Origin: Symsagittifera roscoffensis | Lineage: Eukaryota > Xenacoelomorpha > Acoela > Convolutidae | Direction: 5' to 3' | DNA length: 64,000 bases | Assembly: GCF_963678635.1 (NCBI RefSeq) | Contig: NC_087068.1 | Coordinates: 35,905,436-35,969,435, forward strand | Shown: positions 45,617 through 57,080 of the stretch, piece after piece | Position numbering within the stretch: the stretch's first letter is position 1 | Layout of the letters: each line of letters begins with the position of its first letter | Program-made: the position numbers and the translations under genes | Notes under the pieces: model-generated | Seen by the model: the letters and a program-made list of their open reading frames with translations, nothing else | What the model was told of the DNA's origin: nothing | The model's database searches: none

Positions 45617-46348
45617 CAGTGCTGATTTAAATTAACCGGACAAAACGCGTTAAATTTGTAATTTAAAACGAATTTTTCTCAAATTGGGTTGAGTTTAGGT
45701 GAAAACTTATGAAGACAAAACTTGCTTAAAATTTTAGCAGAATTAATATGGTGTAATTTGTCTTGCGAAATTCGGGTCCGAAATTTTAACCCAAAAATGG
45801 GTCATTTTGGCTTTTCTTAGTTAATCCAAAATTACGCCAAAATAATCCAGTCGATCACAGACCTAATTATATTAAATTTACCCCTTTACGTAGCCCAACA
45901 ATATTTTAGAAGGGTATTTTCTCCAAAACATTGTATAAGTTAATTTATTTTTGCTTGATAAACAAAAGGTCATTTTTACTATATAAAATACCAACTTTTT
46001 TATTTAAAAACAATTTTTAAACAATTTGCAATTTTTTTTGGAGAAAATACCCTTGTTAAAATTTGTTGGGCTACGTAAGGGGCTCACTTTAATATAATTA
46101 TGTCTGTGATCGACTGGGTATTTTTGGCGTAATTTTTGATTAACTAAGAAAAGCCAAAATGACTTATTTTTTGGGGTAAAATTTCGGACCCGAATTTCGC
46201 AAGACAAATTACACCATATTAATTCTGCTAAAATTTTAAGCAAGTTTTGTTTTCATAAGTTTTCACGTAAACTCAACCCAATTTGAGAAAAAAGCGTTTT
46301 AAATTTCAAGTTTAACGCGTTTCGTCCGGTTAATTTAAATCAGCACTG
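45617..46348. mobile_element. Tc1-like foldback element, 732 bp with 309-bp arms
   Basis: The element begins CAGTGCTGATTTAAATTAAC and ends with its reverse complement, and is flanked by TA on both sides (45615-45616 and 46349-46350). The arms, 45617-45925 and 46040-46348, pair almost without gaps; the loop is about 114 bp. The CAGTGCTG start is the one known from Tc1 of nematodes and related elements. No transposase. The 79-codon frame at 46004-46243 is part of the arm. Confidence 0.92.
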
Positions 46349-46830
46349 TAGTTAATGTGAAGTTATAGGTATTGAAAGAAAGTAATAAAATAATGTTTGG
46401 TTATATTTTGCGGCACTGCTCATACACGAAAACTCAGATACTTTTGACCTGATTTTCAACAAGTGAACGTGTATCAGCTTACTTTGTCTCTTTGTTATTA
46501 TGTAAGGTTATCCAAGGCAAATATTAGAAGCATTGTGAGTCTGTGAGTTGTCCCTCCATGGTTATATTTACGCATCGCTGTTTTTCTTAACCTCACAAAA
46601 TGAGTTCAAAACTCATGTTTCAACCGGGACTCAAAATCACTTAGGAAGTAACTTCATATTCATCTGCCGGTTTGCAGGACTTGAATAGCTCTGAAGAAAA
46701 AAATTTTGGTTGCGATTGCTGAAATTCACTCAGTGAAACCGACTTTCGGGAATGAGTTTTTTGGAAGACAAAAAGTTAGAGAACTTGTTAACCTTTATTT
46801 TTAAATCACAGTCTGTTTATATATTTTCAG

Positions 46831-46918
46831 CATCCTACTACATGTCACATTTCTGTTCCTGTCCTACTGGACATTCAGGGCGCAGACAACCGAGTCGACC
46901 GAGAACAGGATAGTGCAG
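46831..46918 (+). CDS. Host gene exon a (membrane protein)
   Basis: An 88-nt exon has a strong acceptor (polypyrimidine, TTTTCAG at 46824-46830) and the donor CAG|GTGATG. It starts with one base of a split codon and ends on a codon boundary. The reading is ILLHVTFLFLSYWTFRAQTT and continues STENRIVQ: one hydrophobic, probably transmembrane segment. It is more GC-rich than its flanks and joins exon b in phase. The upstream exons are not in sight; none was recognised with confidence in the TIR-rich region before it. Confidence 0.7.
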
Positions 46919-47344
46919 GTGATGTTGATGACCATTCAAGATTGATTTATTTCTTGATCTTCATTACAAACTAAATAAACTAAATTTAAAATTTTGTTTT
47001 CAATTTGCATAGCTCGAATATTTTTGTGAATTGCATTCAAGCTGAAATTTCTCTTTTTTGGCATCCTTTGTGGTGTCAGCCAATCCAAAATGAAGTTCAA
47101 AAATGATGGTTAAAAACAGATGTTGGCTCTTGAGTTTTGGACACTTGTTGGCTTGAGTGTTGGCCTCTGTTTCATTTAACAGTTTTTTAGATTCAAACTC
47201 CTTATCTATTCGACTATCGATCGTTACGTAAAGACAATATAATCATGAGCAAACGTGGCTCCTGTGCACCTGGTTAAGTTTAGCATGCAATTTTTTAAAC
47301 TATTTTTCTGGTATATTGGGTATTGCTGCCTCAACCTGGCCAAG

Positions 47345-47598
47345 GTACGAGCACGGATCATGATGTTGCTCGTAGAGCACTCCTACGTTGGGATGTTGCA
47401 GGTGGTACTGGAGTTGATCTTCATAAGCCAGGCTCTGGCGTTCATGGCCATCTACTTCCTGAAGAAGCGGAAGAGTGTGGCCACGTATGGCACTCTGCTG
47501 GACAGGGAGAACAGACATACTCTGGTGGTGGTCATCTCCTTCATCATGATTGTGTCCAGGATCCCATTCGGACTAGTCTTCGGAGACACCAGGGGCGG
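47345..47598 (+). CDS. Host gene exon b (membrane protein)
   Basis: A 254-nt exon lies between acceptor CCAAG at 47340-47344 and donor GGCGG|GTAAGC. It begins on a codon boundary, as exon a requires, and ends with two bases. It encodes a short basic stretch, a transmembrane helix (MLQVVLELIFISQALAFMAI), a basic loop (LKKRKSVATYGTLLDRENRH), a second helix (TLVVVISFIMIVSRIPFGLV) and FGDTRGG. Positive charge lies on one side only, as in multi-pass membrane proteins. The frame remains open further upstream (to 47255), but that part has intron-like composition. I do not recognise the family. Confidence 0.78.
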
Positions 47599-47939
47599 GT
47601 AAGCATCCAAAGTGCATGTTGCTTTCAGGAAAGTTTAGAAAAACAATCTTTACAAAAGTTAACAGAACAAATCGATAAAAAATCAAAATTTCTGTTATTT
47701 CGACATTTATCAGCTAAATTTATTCAATCCAGCGAGACATACTCAAAATTTAAACATTTAAGTGTAATTTAAAAAAATGCTCTGTTCTTTCCGGACGAAT
47801 TTTCTTATGATGAAATAATCTTTCCGGACGAATGTTCTTTTGATAAAACCTTTTTTGTTTGAGCGAGCTAAAGTTTGATGGTCGCGGCTCTATTTAGATT
47901 TTAAGTTCAAATGTATAAGTTCATGACACACTAATGACC

Positions 47940-48800
47940 AGCTGCGGATTTGTGGTATGGGGGGTAGGGGCTTTGCGGACGCCTCTTTCTCTCAGGTGTT
48001 CGACGCCCTGCCGACCCAAAGGGTCCACCCTTTGTACTACTTTGAGATATCCACTTTTGGATGACTGAACTTAAAGTTTTTTCTAAGGGCGACTTTGGCG
48101 CCAATACATACTAGTTTTGAGGGGGCAGCGCGAACCAAAAAAAACGAGATGTTTTTTGTCAAAATTTTCCAAAAAGTGCTTAAAATATCGTTTTTGGCCT
48201 TTTTTCAAAAATTTGCCCGCGGCGCACAAAGTTTAGGTCAATATAGGGTCTTTATAGTGATTGATGAGAGCTCAGAAAATCAATTTGGTCGACCTAAAAA
48301 AATATCGAGAAAAATTTCAATTTTTTTTGAAAATCCGATTTTCTTTATTAAACTACATTTTGATCCAGTTCGAAAAATTGTTGAGCAATAATTCACGTTC
48401 AAGGCCATACTTCAAATTCTTTCATTAAGCAGGTCAGTTTTTTTGGTTTTCTTGAGCTCATTGATTCTTTTTCAACTGTTGGTTGGCTATGTTTGTTGTT
48501 AAATTGAATTTATTGCTCTTCTCAATAGTAGATTTAAGAGTGGTTGTTTCCTTCACCATTTAAAAACTCGAACCTCTTCCCCTCAAAGGGTACTCCTTTG
48601 ATAACCTTTTATGAGAGCCATTCTTGGCCGTCAAATCCTAAAATATTTCTAAAACTGTCTTTGGCGACAATATAAACTAACTTCCGGGGGAGAGCGCGCT
48701 CTTAAAAAATGCGATCTTTTGGTCAAAACTTGGATTAGGCTAGTTTTTTCAAATTTTTGATTGAGACATGAAAATTGTGTCTAAATGAGGCCGTTAAAGT
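47940..48800. repeat. Two degraded copies of the MITE family seen at 37301
   Basis: The phrase GGCGCCAATACATACTAGTTTTGAGGGGGCAGCGCG (parts only) at 48098-48134 and its variant at 48664-48702 (GGCGACAATATAAACTAACTT, then GGGGGAGAGCGCG) correspond, in reverse, to 37513-37566. Both lie in the large intron. Ends are not clear. Confidence 0.5.
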
Positions 48801-49254
48801 GTTCTGGTAGATCTTGAGACTTATCCATTTGTCTTACATCACATGTTTTGGTTAAGAAAGCTTAATAGCGCATCGGTTAAATAACATCATGTAAGTGATG
48901 CACCATCAAAAACGTGTGTGAAGTTAAGCAAAAACAAAACCGTTCATTCAAATATAGATAAGAGTTTAAGTTATGGTATCGGAATATGGCCTAACTTGTA
49001 GAATTGAAAAGTTCTATCATAGTTTGCGTCATATAGATCCCATATTGGTGTAATTTGCCTTACAAAATATAAAAGTGTTTGTCTCTCGTTTCTTGCAAAA
49101 TTTCTGCTCAACGTCAAACAAAATTGACTAATTCGTTCATACCATCGAATATGTATACTAATGAGAAACAAGACTGCTCCTGTATCAATGCAAGATGCAG
49201 ATCGTAAAAAACATGAAATTGAAATAAAACAAATTTGAAATTATGAGACCTGCC

Positions 49255-49770
49255 TCATTGTTCCGACTTTCGATACGAAAGTAACGGAATATTTGTGCTC
49301 GGGGTGGGTTTTTTTTCTTCAGACAAATTTCGACTTTTTAACTAGCCATTTTTGACGGTATTGTTGTCTTGAGCTCAAATTTGAAAACATATTTCACCTG
49401 TGATCATTTTTTGTAGAGTTACGGGGGCTTAAAGATTGCCATTTTGGCCAATTTGGGACAATTAACGCGCGATATATTTCGCGCTATTAACGCGTGAGCG
49501 GAGATTTATTCCGTCTTAAAATTGTTCCAAATTGGTTGAAAGAAGCTTATTTGCCATATTTGATTTGTTACAAGGAGCTAAACTTATTTGTTTGTACTTT
49601 ATATGGCGTGTGTGTGGGGGGGGGGGGGGCGGTGATTTTTATAAAAATATTCAAATTTAATTTTATTTTATTACATTTAATTTTTTAATGTTATTACTTC
49701 TCTAGAAAATCTTAAAAGGCAGTCGGAACATTCAGGGCTTCGCCCTGATACGAACAGTCTTGTTTCTTTT
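49255..49770 (+). repeat. Dispersed repeat, second copy (see 33160)
   Basis: Reverse-complement match to 33160-33690. It contains a run of 12 G at 49617-49628 absent from the other copy and two palindromes, GCGCGATATATTTCGCGC and CAGGGCTTCGCCCTG. Located in the large intron. Confidence 0.7.
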
Positions 49771-49939
49771 GGCCTCAATTCTTTTTGGAACAATTTTGTG
49801 GTGCGGGATAAATCACCATCTTTGAAAACTTTGATAATAATTGAATTTCCACAGTGCGTTTAAATTATTATATTACAGGAATTTTGCGCTTAATGGGGAA
49901 AATGTGAGCTACTACTAGTTTCCAAATCGGGTTTCAGTT

Positions 49940-51320
49940 GTCAGATTTCCTAGCGGACTACAAAACTTTTTCAGTGATCCAGTTTTTTACATCGGGTTAA
50001 TTTGTCAAAAAAAATGTAAACCATTAAATGTTGCTAAAGTTTGCAAAAATTTTCAACATGATAATTATTTTACTTCGATAATCAAAATTTTCAAAATGTT
50101 CGAAACTTTCAATTTTTTTCCAGCTATCTTTCTATGTTTTGTTTCTCAGCCCGCTGCCGCCAAAATAAAATAAAACTAGTAGGTGCTAAGATGTGAGGCG
50201 TGCAATGAATCAATTGATCAGCTAGCGCACCTCAATTTAAATTGAAGAACGCTTTTGAGGCAGCATAAGCTTACTGCGCCTTTATATTTCGATGGCCACG
50301 AAAGTTAAAACAAAAAAGATACACATGCTTTGTTTGGCGTGTGTGTGATTTCTTCTAAAACTTGTTTAGCTTTATGAAATTTTCAACGAATTTATTAAAG
50401 GTTGATAAAAAATAGCTCAGATGCTTGTATAAGTTGCAATGATGTTTTTTTTCAGGAAAATTCCTAGAAGATAATCAAGTTAAATTTTTTTTTTTCGCGG
50501 TTGATTTTTGATTTTTTTCTAAGTTCACATATCTTTTTTGTTGATGAAAGGAAGGCAAACTCGAACAGTGAAAAAGTAAAAGACACCAAAAACGTGATCG
50601 ACTGCTAAGCTCAAAATTGAAATTAATCTTTCAAATTTCTCAGCGAAATCAAAAAAATTTTTAACGATCCATTTTTCTCAAATCGAGTTAGTTTTTTAAA
50701 GAGTAATGAACGTAGTGAAGACTCTTATATAGATCTTGGTATATTTTGGTTTTTTCCAGGAAAAAAATTTTAAACTGCCCTAAAAACTACAGATGTGCAT
50801 TCATACATATTGATGCATTTATGAATGCACTTAGGTATGTCTGCGTTTTTTGAGTTCAATTGAAATTCATCTGCTGAAAAATACCTAAATGGCACTCTCG
50901 AGCTACGAACGCGAAAAACTTGAACAATTTCGATTTTCGAAAGCATAATTTTTTTTATAGATGTCCCAGCGAAATGAGACTTTATTCAGTTTTGATCCAG
51001 TTCTCTTGAGTTAATTTAAATTTATCAAAAAAGAACCAATCACAAGTATTACTTGAAAATCAAAAAGATTTGAAGGTATTTGTTTTTTTAATTGAAGTTT
51101 TTCGCAAAAAAAAACATATCATTTTTTTTCTGTTTCCTTGCGTTCATTAACTTTTTCAACTGACAGTAAAAAGAATTCTCCAAAAGCGAACGTGGAAATG
51201 GCGTGAAAAACCTGAATGATTTCTAGTTTCGAAATGGAACTTAACTTTTAGATTTCCGGCTAAATAAAAATTTTACCTGTTGGTCCAGTTTTCTCAAAAT
51301 AGGTTAATATTATCGAGATA
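49940..51320 (+). repeat. Degenerate tandem array in the large intron, period about 300-330 bp
   Basis: A phrase of the form GATCCAGTTTTCTCAAATCGGGTTAATTT recurs in variants at 49976, 50666, 50994 and 51282, each preceded 20-40 bases earlier by a CCCAGCGAAAT-like phrase and by a region rich in TTTCGA. Spacings of 690, 328 and 288 bases fit a unit of about 300-345 with one skipped. Confidence 0.5.
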
Positions 51321-52012
51321 GGGCCACTGATAAAGCGTTCTAGAATTGAAAAAGCCTAAATGGCATCTGTTTTTTATTTGAAAATCGAAAGTTGAGTTTT
51401 TTCATCAAAGTCAGGGTTTTTTGTCTGCATTTTTTCTCCGATCTTCGAATGATTATGTTCAAAAAGTTTCACTCATATATTTTTCTAGAATGTCAAAGAG
51501 CTTTAACAAGGCCATACTTTTTTGAAATTCGAAAGCTGATTTTTTTTCCAAAAACAAGTCAATTTTTTTGCTGTTCTTTTGCTTTTCCAACTTTATCTTG
51601 GCCATGTTTTGTATGTCTTAATTAGCATCATCAGTCAAGATCACTTAGTTAAAGTTGTCTGAAACCGTTTTGAGTGCCCGTTTTTTGTTATATTATCTTT
51701 CCTGACTCCTAAAAACATTAATTTGGAATGCTGTTAAGTTGAACTTTTTTTTTAATGAATCAAATTGTTTCTGATGCAGAACCAAGCGATTTTAAGTTCA
51801 GCTTGACCGAATAGTTGGAGGGCAGGATGCCAAATCTCCTTTTTTGAAAAACGTGCACGCGAAGCTTGTAAAGATTTTTAAAAGCCTATTTCTTCGAATT
51901 GGGTTTCATAGCTTATTACTTGCTATGAATAAGTGCTATGAAATAAAAATCATTAAAGAAATACATGAAGTTATAATATATATTCTACAAAATTGAAAGA
52001 TTTTTGCTTAAG

Positions 52013-52194
52013 GCAGAGCTATGGTATGATCTTGCAAGCAGCACTGGGTCTGTTGGCAGTGTTGTGTGCCCAGTACTATGTCCACAGCCAGCTAGCCAGA
52101 CCCCTCTGGTGGGCCATCTTCTCCTTCATCTATAATGTATTGTGCTTTGTGGTCATGGGCGCACTAGTCATGAACTCAGACAGAGACCCAGCCA
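52013..52194 (+). CDS. Host gene exon c (membrane protein)
   Basis: A 182-nt exon runs from acceptor TTTTTGCTTAAG to donor GCCA|GTAAGT. It begins with the one base that completes the codon split at the end of exon b and ends one base into a codon. Two hydrophobic helices are encoded: MILQAALGLLAVLCAQYY and FSFIYNVLCFVVMGALVM, with SQLARPLWW between them and a polar end (NSDRDPA). With exons a and b it makes about five membrane segments in all. The protein is incomplete at both ends, and a further small exon in the 4.4-kb intron cannot be excluded. The next exon is not in the window up to the retroelement cluster. Confidence 0.75.
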
Positions 52195-53082
52195 GTAAGT
52201 GGGCCAAGTATAGGCAAAAAAAGATTTCACTTATTAGGATCCTATGGAGATTTAAAGGAATAAAAATCACGATAAACAGATTCTGCGAATCACATATATC
52301 CAGCAAAAGATGATAAGACTCTCTGAGTAAAGTCCGTTTCTGTTAGTCCAAGTGGAGTTTTCAGCGTTATCATAGCCTAGCAGCAAACAAGTTCACTACT
52401 TTTCATAGTCATCATTAGTGAAATTCAATTACGTTCCGGAATTTATTTTTTGCTGTGATCTGGTAATTTTTGTACAATCACTTTAATTAACATTAGTGGT
52501 CTTGTCTGATCTGTAGTATCAACCTTTCTTTAGAAGTGCTCAGTTGTCATCTTTTAAATGTTCTAATTTTTAAAACAATTCTTTCATTAGGGAGGAACTT
52601 TGTATTCAGGTGTTTCAATTTTTGTCTTTTTCCAAGCAAACTCATGTACCACAAATAATCATCGACTGGGTCGACGGGAATATCAAGTTAAAGCCCCTTC
52701 AGTCATGAATTGAACGAAATTTAAAAAACTTCAAGAAAAATGCCCAGTAAAGCGATCGAGTACCACAAAATATTTTTTCTAAACTTAACTTTATAGACTT
52801 TTAGGCGAAGAAACCAAAATTGCTAACTTTGGAATAATAAAATTAGCGAGTATTTTATTTATTTGATTGATAATCATTTTTATGATACTTTATTTTTTGG
52901 CAACAATTATTTAAAAAAACGGAAAATTTGTGCAAAAACATTCCTTTTTGAAGTCAAATAGTGATTACCTATTATGCCTACTTCACCAGCGTTCTAAGGG
53001 TTTTTATCTTCCTCTTTAATCACATCTGGCACTAAATACGATATTGATTTGTGGCATTGTTTTTATTGTGAGCGGAGCACTC

Positions 53083-54137
53083 TGTGCTACTTGCGCAGCA
53101 ACCGGCTATATTTTTAATTAGATTTTTATGAATGATAACGCGCGATAATGTATGAGCTCTTCACAACTCTCGATAGTGTGAGGTCTATGGCTTTTTGGAA
53201 ATCTGCCGGCATGTCCATGAGGCCATAGAATCCCGTCTGCAATTGATATATTTCTGTCGCTTTTCCCCCTATCAGGCTGAAATTGCATTAGTCTCTCGTG
53301 TCTTTATCCAATGGGATTTGCATATTTGCGTAGCGTAGATTGAGAGTTGTGAAGAGGGTTTGTTGGGAGTCATCCCCCTTGAAATTTTATGCAATGTTGT
53401 TTAATAAGAGTTCAATATTTGGCATTTGGTATTTGTTTTTGTGTTTGAACTTCTTGATTTTCTTGGAGTCTAGCGCAAGTTTGACCATTTGGTATTTTTT
53501 TCACCGTTATAACGATCGGGCTGATGATTTGTTTATCGAGCATTTGTCAATTTTCTTGATACGTTTCTGATCTATTAGCTTAATTAATTCCGCTTCTACT
53601 CTTTCTTGTAAATGGATCGGATCCTTCGGTCTTTTTGCTGGATCGGAGTAAAATTTTGTAGGAATTGAGTTCGCATTACGTGGTGTTTTGATTTCCCGCT
53701 TTCCCGTGTTTTGATTTCTCAATCAAAGTTTCTGAGAGCTCTCTCTAACCCAGCTTTTTATTTCCTTGTCGGACCTTTCTTCTTTCTCATGAATATTGAG
53801 AATGCTGTCGTGTGCTGGCTTGTCTTGTACAACTTTGACACCTATTTGTGGTAAAATATTTTGCCTGATAAGCATTCGCCCAATAACATCCGAGTGTCTT
53901 GGCTTTATAGAATCCGAGTGCCTTGGCTAAATATCTGTAAGCAAGTTTAGTTGAGAGAAAGAAATGAATAGAATGCTGAATTCATTTTTTTGAACATTGA
54001 CATTCAACTCTTAGATCTTGCCTATTGACGTTCAAGGCCATCAATCTAGTTTATAGTAAACTAAGAACTGAAAAATTGACAGTAAAAAAAATATAAATAC
54101 TTTATAGTGGATCATGCCTATCCGGCCGGATGATATC
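53083..54137 (-). mobile_element. Gypsy family copy C: LTR and RT fragments with gag deleted
   Basis: 53083-53130 matches an LTR section of copy B (63446-63495: GCGGAGCA-TCTGTGCTACTTGCGCAGCA). 53190-53760 matches the RT/protease region of copies A and B, with frame 53507-53722 giving DPIHLQERVEAELIKLIDQK, the RT N-terminal helix. At about 53880 the sequence jumps from protease (GATAAGCATTCGCCC) to the LTR side (AATCCGAGTGCCTTGGCTAA), so gag is missing. 53915-54137 equals the LTR text at 60125-60350 and 63225-63440 and may serve as 3' LTR of copy A. Confidence 0.65.
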
Positions 54138-54139
54138 CC

Positions 54140-56706
54140 CCCTTGAGTGAACGAACTGAATTAAATGTCCCCGTGGGACCAAATCTTTTGAGTTTTAACG
54201 TCGCGGTGAGAATAGAGTTTTATAGTCCCCGCATGACTGTCTGTTTGCTTCATCTATTCTGCCTGTTCCTTGTCTTACGTTGTTTCTTTTCTTACGTTGT
54301 TTCTTTTGTGGCTCTTTCTTGTGTCGTGATAATCGTATTCTTTGTTGTTGTTGTCGTCGTCGTTACTTGTTCGTCTTCCTCCTCGAAAACTTTTCGTATT
54401 CATCCGTCGTTTTTATTTCCTCGTTTACTTTGTCTACTGTCTTCTTCTTTGGATTGTCCTTCGGGGAAGTCAAATCAATGAAAAAACGGTTTTGCTATCT
54501 TCCTTTTTTGTTTGAAGGTTTCATGAAATTTAATGCATGCGTAAAACTCTAGGGAGCCTTGCTTAAGCCAATCTCTTGAATGAAACTCGTTATACTAGTG
54601 TTGCGTTGGTTGTTTCTTTGGTCTTAAGTTCTGGAGACGTAGTGGAGAAAGTTTTGGGCGAGTTAATTGTGTTGATTGGTATTGGGCTTCCGTCTATTCC
54701 GTGCGGATTTTTTTTGTCCGTTCCGAAATCTCTGAAGATGGCGGCGTTGCCGTCAGATCTTGTTGTTTGGGAGATGGTGCCGTGTTCTCTGATACTGCGG
54801 ATGACCATCCGTCACTTGTCGTAGCCTCTATGTCAATCCCCTGGCTGATCTGGTTTTTGGCTTTCCCCCTGTCCTCTTTCCTGTTTGTGATTTCACCTTT
54901 CGTTTCCTCATGGCCTTTTTTGCTTTTTCGACCTTCTTCCTTTAGTGTTGTTGTTATTTACGAGTCAATATTTTTAGGCAATCCTGTTTTTGTGTTCTAC
55001 CGGAACGTTTCAAGTTGGGGCAATTGGTTGTTCTATGTTTAAAAAACGTAAGCATGGTCATGTTCTCCTAGCCTATTTGTATGCGACATAATCACGTAGT
55101 CGAGAGGGTCTGCATGGGCTGTATTTTTTTGGATTCGGTACAAAAGCGAAACCACTATTTCTTAATAGACAAGGCTGTTTTCCCTTGGTTTGAACCCAGG
55201 CTGTGTGGTGTGTACGGTAGAATTTTACCATCGATTGTTTTGGATTTTTTTGTCAAAGTTTTAGTGTCCTTAACTTTAGTAGCGAGCCTGAATGTTTTCC
55301 GAGCTATCTGTTGTATATGCTGTTTTTTATGTTGGTGTCCACTGGATTTGGTGTTCCCTTGTATCTTATGTTTAATGCTTCCTCTTCCTTACTCAGTGAA
55401 AATCTTGTTTTCACACCTGTTTCTTTTCGATGATGTGGATTCCACTTCATTTGGGGACAAGTTTGAGGGTTCCGGTAAATTTCTCAAAGATGGTTCTGTG
55501 ATTTTGGTTTCGCTTTCTGACCAGCATTGAAGGTTGTGCATACTCTCTGGTTGAAGAGGCAGATACATCAAGTCTTGTCAATCTAAGCGTGTCTTGTGTT
55601 TACCCAATTTAGACTGTTTGGTTACCTCGTGTTGGCTATGTCTGATAATAGTGTTTTTGGGCTTCCGGCCCGTATGGGCTTCGAACGGGGAACTTTTTGA
55701 TTGTTTTATGCGGTGTTAATCTTAGTGTTTTTATGATTTGCGCGACATCTGATGCTAATTTATATGGATTGTTTTTTTGTCTACCCGCATAAACCCTAGC
55801 CTGCGTTTTAGAGTTTGTATCATCCACTCCACTATCCCGATCGATCTGTGATCATCCAGCAGAGCAGAAAATTTTTTGATGTTATTGGTATCACAAAAAG
55901 TCGGATTATTTTGGCTCGGAATGTTTGTGCTTGGTGGCATCTAATTTTTGCGGGGTACTCCGTTGTTAGATAAGTAGCGTTGCATAAAATTAATGGCTAT
56001 GTCCGCTGTTGTATTTGAAACTAACAAAGCTGTAGGATTTTTTGACTATTTGTCAACCGCGACTAAAATGTATGCGTCTTTATTCAGTTCGACCGGGAGG
56101 GGCCCCGCAAAACCTAGTTAGACTTCCTCATTTGGTTCTACTACCGGTTCCATTTAGAATGAGGGTGATTTTCCTTTTGGTGGCTTTAAATTTTTACCTT
56201 GCTCTGTGCATTGGTGGCAATTTTTGGGCCATTTGATCAATTGTGCGTTGAATGTTCGGGAACCAGTGTTTTCGCTCATATCGAACAACGCCTCCGCTCC
56301 CAGCTGGGTCAAATACAAACTGTCCAGGATGATCTGTCGCAATTGCTGCGGAATGATGATCCTTTTGTCTAGTAGTAGGCAATCGTCCTCGACATGCAGT
56401 CTGTTTCGGACGTTGTAGCAGTAGTCGCCATATGCGAGTCGAAGCGCCTTCCAACCTTTGTACGAAATTTACAATGGGTTTCCGGGTGGCTGCGGCAATG
56501 ACTTTGATCCCCATTACTTGCTGCAACTTTTTTCTGTACATGGGTGTATTTTCCTGAATTTCTTCTGTGGTTGTTTTATCGGTGCTTTCCACCACGCTGG
56601 CCATAATTTTTTCGTGACTGATTTCGAGTTGGTTTGTCGACATTGTTGGTGCTGCCTTGTTGGGGGACGTGACCTTGGTTCCCATTTCTTGATTCATACT
56701 GTTCAT
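54140..56706 (-). pseudogene. Gypsy family copy A: integrase and pol tail
   Basis: Several minus-strand frames in order make an integrase. 56342-56154 has RQIILDSLYLTQLGAEALF and NCHQCTEQGKNLK (the Cys pair of the zinc-binding site, its His partly lost). 55940-55755 shows LLDDHRSIGIVEWMIQTLKRR, the helix with the third catalytic residue (Glu in IVE). 55827-55636 continues NNPYKLASDVAQIIKTLRLTP. Toward 54150 follow charged, proline- and serine-rich frames (55571-55389, 54808-54590) that would be the pol C-terminal tail. Many frame changes separate them, so it is a pseudogene. Confidence 0.72.
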
Positions 56707-56973
56707 TTACTTCCAGTTTGAATTCCGTTTGCGATTGCATATCGTTATGCATCTGTAACGTTGTCGTCTGTGTTGTGGATTCTTTGTTCTTTGACTCCGT
56801 TTGTGTTTCGTTTGTGATTGCTTTGTCAAATTATCGAGGGTATTCGTTAAACTGGTGTTCGGGCGGCTTGTTCGGTCGGGAGTGATGCGGTTTTTCCTTT
56901 TTGTTTCTGTTTCTAGTGGTGTATCCTCCGAGGTTAACATTTTTGGGTAGTTTTGCGGCTTTCGTTTTGCGGT

Positions 56974-57080
56974 TTTAATGAGGTCGAGCTTGCTGTCGTT
57001 GAATGGGCCGAGCTTGTGAATGGGTCGAGATCGTTGATTGGGTGTTTTAATGAGGTCGAGCTTGCTGTCGTTGAATGGGT
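56974..57080 (-). repeat. Direct repeat of 35 bp, 72-bp period
   Basis: TTTTAATGAGGTCGAGCTTG plus 15 more bases occurs at 56974-57008 and again at 57046-57080. On the minus strand it duplicates the residues PFNDSKLDLIKT within a frame of copy A. Confidence 0.85.

Noticed and set aside
46004-46243. 79-codon minus-strand ORF
   Set aside because: It lies across the loop and one arm of the foldback element and is a by-product of the inverted repeat.
47323-47772. 149-codon frame overlapping exon b
   Set aside because: It runs through the exon in another frame and beyond its donor site; the hydrophobic frame joins both neighbouring exons in phase.
51993-52012. Upstream extension of exon c
   Set aside because: The acceptor TTTTTGCTTAAG with the required one-base phase places the exon start at 52013. 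The later AG at 52015-52016 would break the phase with exon b.
54143-54552. Plus-strand cysteine/valine-rich ORFs as membrane proteins
   Set aside because: They are antisense to the pol tail of gypsy copy A and owe their hydrophobicity to T-rich antisense sequence.
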